8,145 nucleotides of DNA from Desulfobacterales bacterium (GTDB lineage Bacteria; Desulfobacterota; Desulfobacteria; Desulfobacterales; UBA11574). The notes beneath the pieces were generated by a model. That model made no database searches, was not told the DNA's origin, and saw only the letters and a list, made by a program, of their open reading frames with translations. The translations under genes and the position numbers were made by a program. The DNA lies in contig JAQYVG010000157.1 of assembly GCA_030145595.1 (NCBI GenBank), positions 1 through 8,145 of the forward strand, in the 5' to 3' direction. Positions 1 through 5,126 of this stretch are shown one piece after another (position 1 is the stretch's first letter; each line of letters begins with the position of its first letter).

Positions 1-888
1 ATTGGATCCGCCTTCGCCTGCATCCTCACCAGCCGCATTGTCTCCCGTGAGAATCAGGATGGTATTCTCCTCGACTCCTGTCTCTTTGATGGCGTCAAGA
101 ATTAGGCCCACGTTGTAGTCTACCTGCATCTGGATGTCTGCATAGACACCTGCTTTTGACTTCCCAGTGAAGCCGGGTTGAGGAAGGAAAGGAGGGTGAA
201 TCTGAGTCAGAGCGACGTATATGTAGAAAGGCTTCTTTTTCGTCGCGTGCGCCTTGATAAACACCGAAGCCTTCTCGACAATTTCGCTGTCAAGCAACGC
301 CCTCGCTTCGAGATTGAACTCCTTCACTTTCTGGGACTTTTCACCCTTCTTCCCAGTCCAGATGAAAGGGGGCTCGAAGACGTCCGAATCGAACTGGGGC
401 GTGCTCGTGTAGCTGGCTTCCATGGCACTTTCCTTGGTGCCATACCACACGTCGTAACCCTGGTCGTTTGGGAGCCGCCCATCCTTATCGCCGATGTGCC
501 ACTTGCCATACATAGCTGTGGCATATCCTGAGTCGGAGAAAAGCTCGGCAATAGTGTATTCCCACGGTGCCATGCCTTGTGGCTCGCCGGGAGCAGGAAC
601 CTTTTGCGTGCCAGATCGGATGGGAAGTCGGCCAGTGTGAATTGCAGAGCGGGTCGGCGTGCATTGGTTCTGGACATTAAAATTGGCAAAGCGAATCCCC
701 TGTGTGGCGAGTTTATCTATCCTTGGGGTGGGAACGGTACTGCCCTGAACGCTGATGTCACCCCAGCCCCAATTGTCCACGAGAATGTAGACGATGTTAG
801 GCTTGTCCTGGGCTAATCCTGCTCCTGACAGAGTCGATAACATTGCGGAGATTATCAACAATAGTAATGGAATTCTTAATCTGTACAT
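1..888 (-). CDS. Sulfatase (arylsulfatase-like, S1 formylglycine family), N-terminal part, cut by window edge
   Basis: The frame is open from an ATG at 888 to base 1, giving 296 residues with the C-terminus outside the window. Residues 1-26 look like a signal peptide: a basic start, a leucine-rich core, and AGLAQ as the likely cleavage region. This puts the enzyme in the periplasm or outside. The mature part opens with the sulfatase metal site (VDNWGWGD, residues 37-44). The signature C-T-P-T-R at 76-80, followed by SAIHTGR, carries Cys76, which would be converted to formylglycine. Further family landmarks are GKWHIG at 128-133, a QIHPPF histidine at 231 and a metal-binding TGDN at 281-284. 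The order and spacing match S1 sulfatases, usually 450-600 residues long. AGAGG lies 8 bases upstream of the start. The second Asp of the usual DD pair is Asn here. The substrate (aryl, carbohydrate or other sulfate ester) cannot be told. No maturase (FGE or anSME) gene is in view. Confidence 0.93.
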   Translation of the reverse strand, partial: MYRLRIPLLLLIISAMLSTLSGAGLAQDKPNIVYILVDNWGWGDISVQGSTVPTPRIDKLATQGIRFANFNVQNQCTPTRSAIHTGRLPIRSGTQKVPAPGEPQGMAPWEYTIAELFSDSGYATAMYGKWHIGDKDGRLPNDQGYDVWYGTKESAMEASYTSTPQFDSDVFEPPFIWTGKKGEKSQKVKEFNLEARALLDSEIVEKASVFIKAHATKKKPFYIYVALTQIHPPFLPQPGFTGKSKAGVYADIQMQVDYNVGLILDAIKETGVEENTILILTGDNAAGEDAGEGGSN

Positions 889-951
889 TTGACTTTCCTC
901 TTAGGTCTGTTTTTAGCTAGTGCCCATCCATGAACACATTTGAGCACTAAG

Positions 952-1097
952 TAGTTTCCAATTCATAAATGAGATATTTTTTCGATGAGCAAGGCCGCAC
1001 AAGGGTTTTCGACCGAGGCGTACTTTAGTACGTCGAGGGCGGAAACCCGCGGAGAACGCCGCTCATCGGAAAAATAGCCATTTATGGATGGAAACTA
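952..1097. repeat. 146-bp imperfect palindrome (MITE-like element or giant hairpin)
   Basis: The outer arms TAGTTTCC (952-959) and GGAAACTA (1090-1097) are perfect inverted copies. Inside them CATAAATG pairs with CATTTATG, and CGATGAGC pairs with GCTCATCG. Runs of AAAACCC/GGAAACCC-type sequence follow, and the centre is CGTACT-TT-AGTACG (1019-1032). Mismatches and small indels interrupt the arms. The element begins one base after the kinase stop codon (1099-1101) and ends about 60 bases before the sulfatase start, so it separates these two co-directional genes. As RNA it would form a very long stem, which could end or protect the kinase transcript. Its size and symmetry suit a small non-autonomous mobile palindrome better than a simple terminator; no T-tract follows it. 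Confidence 0.8.
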
Positions 1098-1098
1098 G

Positions 1099-2328
1099 CT
1101 ACACAGAGGAACGTCGATCTTGCAGTAACTTACGTCCTTTCTCTGTATATAGACGTTTCTGAACTTTACGTTTAAGGCGATATTTTTTATCATCCTCCAC
1201 CAGGAAGGCTAGTTGTTGCAAATCCTGTTTGGTATAAATTTGAAAATCCGATTCAAAAATATTTAGATAGGCAGCCAGGCTGTTATTCGTCGGGCCAAAA
1301 CCTTCGGCATAGATATATTTTTTTTCAATGTCACTTCCCAGCTCACCTATTGTCTGGTAACGGGATTCAGGATCAAGAGCCAACATTTTCACGATGATAT
1401 TCGAATACTCTTCCGGCACATCCAGGCAGACTTTATGGGGCGGTACAATTTCATTCTTAAGCAATTTTTCGTAATAATCTGCCTGCTCCTTAAAATCTAA
1501 TCCGGGAGGAGATAAAAAAAGGCTAATGCCCGTTAGCAAATAATAAGCAATCAGCCCTAAAGCGTAAATATCGCTGCGGTTATCTACATAATCGTTGCGA
1601 ACTTGCTCAGGAGCCATGTATTGAATTTTTCCTGCAAGCCCAAAGACTTCCTGATCTGCAGCAACGGCAATACCGAAATCCATTAATTTGGTTACGCCTT
1701 GATGGCTGATCAGAATGTTTTCCGGAGAGAGATCGCGATGGACGATATAACTATGGGCGTATTCAAGAGCTCTGCAAATACGGCTGATAATAAACGCATT
1801 GAGCGGTATAGGTAACAGCAGACCGGCGCGAATATGTTTTTTGTGGATTTCTCGTAAATCCCACCCTTCAATATACTCCATCACGATAAGGTATAGTCGT
1901 TTTCCGTGATGATCTCTTTCGCTTATCAGTAGCTGTTGATCAACGGATTCTGCCATTGGAGGAGATAGGCCCATTCGGATGCTTGACAGAAGCTCTTTGC
2001 CCCTGGAGTCTCTTTTACATTCCAATTCACTAAAAGAACTGAGTTCATCCTGAAATTCAGAAGGCAAATTGTCAATAGGAATCGCTTCCAACCCGAACGT
2101 CCGCACAATATTTTCATGACGGAGGGCTGCTGCAATATTTGCTTCACTCTTAAGCATATCCAATTGTTTATCATTCATTGTGCGGATTGTCTTTAAAACA
2201 ACAAGGTCGCTTACACCCTCACTATGTTTTTCAGCCAGATAAACAATGCCCATGCCTCCGCGGCCGATTTCTTCAACAAATGTAAATGTTGCTGCTGATT
2301 GAAAGGAAAGATCGGTTAAAGACGACAC
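1099..2328 (-). CDS. Cytoplasmic Hanks-type serine/threonine protein kinase
   Basis: This 409-residue protein has the full set of kinase motifs. They are the glycine loop GRGGMG (22-27), the ATP lysine in VVLKTI (Lys46), the helix-C glutamate (Glu62), the catalytic loop HRDLSPEN (197-204; Asp199, Asn204), DFG (217-219), APE (239-241) and SDIYALGLIAYYLLTG (252-267). All residues needed for catalysis are present. Ser replaces the usual Lys in HRDLKPEN. Between HENIV (71-75) and LYLIVMEYIEG (145-155) there is an extra stretch of roughly 55-60 residues, polar and acidic, not found in the compact kinase fold. The C-terminal tail (about 345-409) ends in a very basic helix. No transmembrane segment or PASTA repeat is seen, so it should be soluble. 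It starts at GTG with GAGGAGA seven bases upstream, inside the coding region of the small upstream gene, which implies translational coupling. Its target is unknown. Confidence 0.95.
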   Translation of the reverse strand: MSSLTDLSFQSAATFTFVEEIGRGGMGIVYLAEKHSEGVSDLVVLKTIRTMNDKQLDMLKSEANIAAALRHENIVRTFGLEAIPIDNLPSEFQDELSSFSELECKRDSRGKELLSSIRMGLSPPMAESVDQQLLISERDHHGKRLYLIVMEYIEGWDLREIHKKHIRAGLLLPIPLNAFIISRICRALEYAHSYIVHRDLSPENILISHQGVTKLMDFGIAVAADQEVFGLAGKIQYMAPEQVRNDYVDNRSDIYALGLIAYYLLTGISLFLSPPGLDFKEQADYYEKLLKNEIVPPHKVCLDVPEEYSNIIVKMLALDPESRYQTIGELGSDIEKKYIYAEGFGPTNNSLAAYLNIFESDFQIYTKQDLQQLAFLVEDDKKYRLKRKVQKRLYTEKGRKLLQDRRSSV

Positions 2329-2447
2329 AATATTATCTCCTCATCAATCTGGATTTCCAATACTTCTAACAGTTGATCCCTGCTGATGAATCCTTTTTCT
2401 TTAGCCATTACACCAAAACGCTTTTCCATTAAATCTTCTTCTGACAT
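2316..2447 (-). CDS. Small acidic protein with FGVMAKEKGFIS motif, coupled to the kinase gene
   Basis: From the ATG at 2447 this is 43 residues. Upstream in-frame ATGs at 2471 and 2510 would give 51 or 64. I prefer 2447 because GGAGGG sits four bases before it, and because a TATAAT-like box (2509-2514) overlaps the farthest start. The core FGVMAKEKGFISRDQLLEVL resembles a short helical module (roughly: iAvekGfit.eqL.eAL..Q) that I recall in many deltaproteobacterial signalling and secretion proteins. This family link is from memory. The module is normally followed by a second, similar half; here the protein stops right after IQIDEE, so it may be a half-module or a truncated form. Its last 13 bases overlap the kinase start and its codons carry the kinase ribosome site. 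It is probably an adaptor or regulator of the kinase, which is inference from position only. Confidence 0.6.
   Translation of the reverse strand: MSEEDLMEKRFGVMAKEKGFISRDQLLEVLEIQIDEEIILCRL
2336..2342 (-). promoter_or_regulatory. Ribosome binding site of the kinase gene, inside the small upstream gene
   Basis: GAGGAGA lies seven bases before the GTG start of the kinase and is embedded in the last codons of the small gene. It fixes the GTG at 2328 as the start and supports coupled translation of the pair. Confidence 0.7.
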
Positions 2448-2451
2448 ATAT

Positions 2452-2457
2452 CCCTCC
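2452..2457 (-). promoter_or_regulatory. Ribosome binding site choosing the 2447 start of the small gene
   Basis: GGAGGG is followed by four bases and then ATG (2447-2445). It is the strongest such site upstream of the conserved FGVMAKEKGF core. The in-frame ATG at 2510 has no comparable site; the one at 2471 has only a weaker GGGA. A TATAAT at 2514-2509 could be the -10 box for this small operon, but I see no convincing -35. Confidence 0.5.
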
Positions 2458-2547
2458 GATTCTGGACTCATATTATTTCCCAGATCTACCCTTTGATCCA
2501 GAGTGGACATTATAATATTTTTTTATGGATGCCTCGATCTTTTTAAA

Positions 2548-2709
2548 TCATTCTTTGCTAATTCGCCGGAGTTCAAGCGTTATCCCCTTGGGATCAGGAC
2601 AATGAATCAAGGCATACCCCTCTTGTTCTTCCCAGGGGAAGTTGCCTCCATAGCGCAGCGCAGTTACATAAGGCGCAACAGAATTCCAGGCTTGTTTTAC
2701 CTGGACGAT
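2548..2709 (-). pseudogene. C-terminal fragment of a VOC/glyoxalase-fold protein
   Basis: Directly after the thioesterase stop codon (TGA at 2712-2710) the same frame stays open for 53 residues and ends at TGA 2550-2548. The peptide contains RYGGNFPWEEQEGYALIHCP (residues 19-38) followed by DPKGITLELRRI. This is the typical last beta strands of a vicinal-oxygen-chelate (glyoxalase/bleomycin-resistance) domain, with the D-P-x-G-I-x-x-E-L ending whose Glu is a metal ligand in the family. The preceding ~70-80 residues of such a domain are missing, and no plausible start or ribosome site is present. I read it as a decayed gene remnant. A fusion scar with the thioesterase, whose frame it shares, is possible. 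Confidence 0.65.
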
Positions 2710-3162
2710 TCATTTCGATGCAGAACCCGAGAAAGCAGGGATGTTTGATTTTAAAAGATTTGATGTCCCTCGTGAAATAATATTTCCTTCAATGTCGAGC
2801 AAATCACACTGTGCATTAACAATTTGTTTTCCGCTACGAAAAATTTTTGACTTTGCAACTATTTTTTCGCCTACTTTTGCTTTTCCAAGATAGTCTACGT
2901 ATAAATTTAGTGACAAGAAAAATGTTTCGTGACCAACAGTTGCTACAGACATGCCGATCACATCATCGATAATTGCATTTTGAACTCCGCCGTGCAAGAG
3001 TCCGACCGGGTTTGTCATTTCTGGCCGGACTATAAAGCCAACTTCTAACTCTCCTTCTTCAACTTTTCGCAGAACACCCCCAAGCCATTTTGTAAACGGA
3101 GGAAATTCTGGACCTAATTCTTTGTCTATATATAGTTTAAAATACTCTACAATAGGATTCAT
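2710..3162 (-). CDS. PaaI-like hotdog-fold thioesterase
   Basis: The protein is 150 residues, the usual length for single-domain 4HBT/PaaI thioesterases, which hydrolyse acyl-CoA or aryl-CoA thioesters in the cytoplasm as oligomers. The family signature is clear: PVGLLHGG at 52-59, followed by the long central helix VQNAIIDDVIG. Asp66/Asp67 are in the position of the catalytic acid, and the sheet follows (LSLNLYVDYLGKAKVGE, 84-99; then GKQIVNAQCDLLD). It begins at ATG with GAGGAG five bases upstream. The last ten residues (IPAFSGSASK) look unlike the family and run into a VOC fragment in the same frame, so the original C-terminus may have been altered. The substrate is not evident from the neighbours, which are fragments. 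Confidence 0.85.
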   Translation of the reverse strand: MNPIVEYFKLYIDKELGPEFPPFTKWLGGVLRKVEEGELEVGFIVRPEMTNPVGLLHGGVQNAIIDDVIGMSVATVGHETFFLSLNLYVDYLGKAKVGEKIVAKSKIFRSGKQIVNAQCDLLDIEGNIISRGTSNLLKSNIPAFSGSASK

Positions 3163-3273
3163 AACAACTCCTCAATTACCTTTCACAAAATAATAATAAC
3201 CGAAACCAGCAAAGGTTAAATTGATGAATAAAAAGCAGGACCTATAAATGCCCTTTCATCATCACACCTTGGG

Positions 3274-3723
3274 TCATGAAGTCAGCATCTCTTCGATACA
3301 CCGGTCCTTTTCATTCCATAAGTTATTCAGCCACAGCTGCAGATTCTTCCGAAACAGCTCTTTTTTTAGAAAAAACTTTAATAGCGGAATTTTACGATAG
3401 AATACTCTCTGCATTACAAGGATATCTACCCAGGACTGGTGGTTGGCCAAAACTAAATACCACTGGGATCGCTCCAGGTTTTCAATCCCCTCAACGACCC
3501 AACGAGTGTTGCTGGTCAGTTTCTGGTTTAGAGTATTAACCCAAATCCAGTTTTCGGCAATAACATTAAGGGTTCGACTGCATTCCCGCCGCCAGGATTC
3601 CAGAGGAATCATTGCCTTTGCCGCCGCCACAATGAACAATAGCAAACACCAGTACACTGTGTTCAAGACATACAATGTCAGGGACAGACAACCACGTATT
3701 GGACCCGTTATCACGCTAAACAT
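3274..3723 (-). pseudogene. YihG-type 1-acylglycerol-3-phosphate acyltransferase, truncated at the C-terminus
   Basis: The first ~122 residues match the YihG/PlsC-like inner-membrane acyltransferases. There is a hydrophobic N-terminal segment (about 12-38), AENWIWVNTLNQKL (56-69), WYLVLANHQSWVDILV (88-103) with the H-x4-D acyltransfer motif at His95/Asp100, and KIPLLKFFLKKEL (111-123). After KKEL the family continues for some 170 residues, including the lipid-binding FP-x-EGTR-type motif. Here the protein changes abruptly to an unrelated 26-residue tail and stops at 149, about half the usual length. The missing half was not found in any frame downstream, so this points to a deletion or rearrangement rather than a simple frameshift. 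GGAAGG abuts the ATG with almost no spacer, and a TAG four codons upstream rules out a longer N-terminus. Probably inactive. Confidence 0.75.
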
Positions 3724-3889
3724 CCTTCCACACTAACCTGATTTAACATATCAGATCTGTCGGGTATCAGGAAAAATCAAGATTCATTGCCTTTACCAGC
3801 AGGCACTATCGAATCAATATCATTGAAGATAATGTAAGGCAATCGCAAAAGAAAAGTTAAATTGTATAACCGTCCCGCAAATCCATTCG

Positions 3890-4117
3890 TTGAGCCACTT
3901 GTCCAATGTGGGCCTCACCGAGACGATAGCGCGGGATTTGGCGGACTACGTTGAGCTGGCAAGTGGATTAGCAAACGATTTGCCGCGACTGGCGAAGTGG
4001 CGAGCTGAATTGCGTGAGCGGATGGCGGCGTCACCCCTATGTGATGGACCGGGCTTCGCTGGCAATCTGATGAACCAATTGCGAGGAATTTGGCGAGAGT
4101 GGTGTGAGCAGAGTTAG
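3890..4117 (+). pseudogene. C-terminal fragment of an O-GlcNAc-transferase-like (SPINDLY-type) glycosyltransferase
   Basis: The 75-residue frame carries the tail typical of TPR-linked GT41 enzymes. It has VGLTETIARDLADYVELASG (7-26), NDLPRLAKWRAELRERM (29-45), SPLCDGPGF (48-56), then a closing LRGIWREWC before a natural stop. In complete proteins this follows several hundred residues of TPR and GT-B catalytic domain. Upstream of 3890 the reading frame is AT-rich and shows no such homology, so everything before the last helix bundle is lost. The TTG at 3890 is only a nominal start. The fragment is more GC-rich than its flanks and is the only plus-strand gene remnant here, which fits a piece left by rearrangement. 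Confidence 0.7.
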
Positions 4118-4414
4118 CTGCCCGGCAAAATCGGTGGACGGCACACGACGGTTTCACCGATATAGCGTCGGTCCATGACTCTGCCTTGCTTTCATTGAAA
4201 AACCAGGGTCAAGGGACATTGGGTCCATAAATAAGTAAATAAGTCATGCTTAAAATACAGTTATTTACTTATTTATGGATGTCCCGGATAGCATTAATCA
4301 GACCAAACCCAATGCTGTTATCCATACGGCTGCACAAATACATCAAAAATGTCAAATCCGCTTCTGAAGGATGCGTCACCGACGAATGATTGGAAACTTC
4401 CGGTTTGCGGCCGG
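4118..4414. other. Intergenic region between the OGT fragment and leuD
   Basis: No supported gene lies here. The region contains the 4213-4285 palindrome between two converging genes. A 36-codon minus frame (4269-4379) without a ribosome site ends inside the palindrome and looks accidental. Confidence 0.6.
4213..4285. repeat. 73-bp near-perfect palindrome (MITE-like or REP-like hairpin)
   Basis: An 18-bp perfect inverted pair lies at 4225-4242 and 4261-4278 (CCATAAATAAGTAAATAA and its complement), around an 18-base loop. It is extended by GGGACAT (4213-4219) and ATGTCCC (4279-4285). Five unpaired bases, TGGGT, lie only in the left arm. The stem is AT-rich with GC-rich ends, with no GC stem plus T-tract as in a standard terminator. 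It sits between leuD and the OGT fragment, which converge on it, so it could also block read-through. The end motif TTTATGGATG is shared with the 952-1097 palindrome. Confidence 0.85.
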
Positions 4415-5050
4415 TTACAGCGTGAAGAGGTCGTATTCTTCTTCGAACCGGGTGATGTCTGCTTCATATAACAGGGTCTGCTCGATATCATCCAGACCTT
4501 TGATCAGCTGTTCCTTGGTCCTGGGCTCTATGTCGAAATGGTAGATCGTTGGCAATGCCCCCTGAAATTCAACCTGCTGTTTCTCCAGGTCAACTGCCGC
4601 CTGCAATCCAGTGTGCGTATTAACCAGATTAAAAATGGCGTTCACTTCATTTTCCGAAAATTCGACCACCAGCAACCCGTTTTTGGTAGCATTGATTCTG
4701 AAAATATCGGCAAAGGCCGGTAAGCGCTGGTCGCCGGCCTCTTTCCGGGGGGCAATTATCACCCGGTAGCCGTCCTGGACCAGCGCCCAGACAGCGTGCT
4801 CCCGGCTGGAACCGCATCCGAAATTGTTCCGGGTCACCAGTATGGAACGGCCTTCAAACCGCGGTTGGTTGAGCTCAAAACTCATCTCGGGATCACCGTC
4901 GGGTGTGTAGCGCCAGTCAAAAAAGGCATTCGGCCCGTATCCGGTACGCTTGATCGATTTTAAAAACTGTTTGGGAATGATGGCATCAGTGTCCACATTG
5001 GCCCGGTTAAGGGTCGCAACAATGCCGGTGTGGGTGGTAAATGGTTTCAA
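4415..5050 (-). CDS. leuD: 3-isopropylmalate dehydratase small subunit
   Basis: LeuD pairs with LeuC to convert 2-isopropylmalate to 3-isopropylmalate in leucine synthesis. The 211 residues show the family motifs NVDTDAIIPKQFLKSIKRTG (18-37), RNNFGCGSSREHAVWAL (74-90) and FADIFRINATKNGLL (113-127). The subunit carries the swivelling substrate-recognition domain and no iron-sulfur cysteines of its own. It is about ten residues longer than the 201-residue E. coli protein. The extra RKEAGDQRLP (102-111) lies between VIIAP and AFADIF, where most homologues go straight from AP to SFADIF. The start is TTG: AGAGG lies eight bases upstream, a stop codon lies four codons upstream, and the protein begins exactly where family members begin. 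It follows leuC after 76 bases without a terminator, so the two are probably co-transcribed. Confidence 0.96.
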   Translation of the reverse strand: MKPFTTHTGIVATLNRANVDTDAIIPKQFLKSIKRTGYGPNAFFDWRYTPDGDPEMSFELNQPRFEGRSILVTRNNFGCGSSREHAVWALVQDGYRVIIAPRKEAGDQRLPAFADIFRINATKNGLLVVEFSENEVNAIFNLVNTHTGLQAAVDLEKQQVEFQGALPTIYHFDIEPRTKEQLIKGLDDIEQTLLYEADITRFEEEYDLFTL

Positions 5051-5126
5051 TTTCTTTTCCTCTTACACGATTAACAATTAACGAATAAGTTCCAATTGGA
5101 ATTTACCCAATTTGGACAATTCGGCA

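Noticed and set aside
178..689. Open frames of 117 and 121 codons at the left end
   Set aside because: They overlap the sulfatase frame, which carries the signal peptide and the CTPTR signature; they are shadows.
2710..2712. TGA between thioesterase and VOC tail as a selenocysteine codon
   Set aside because: The following bases show no obvious SECIS hairpin, the thioesterase domain is already complete, and the VOC part lacks its first two thirds.
2503..2748. 81-codon plus-strand frame between the small gene and the thioesterase
   Set aside because: The minus strand of the same stretch reads as a VOC domain end; the plus frame is its shadow.
4269..4379. 36-codon minus frame from a GTG, ending inside the palindrome
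   Set aside because: It has no ribosome site, and its last codons and stop are supplied by the palindrome arm; no family resemblance.
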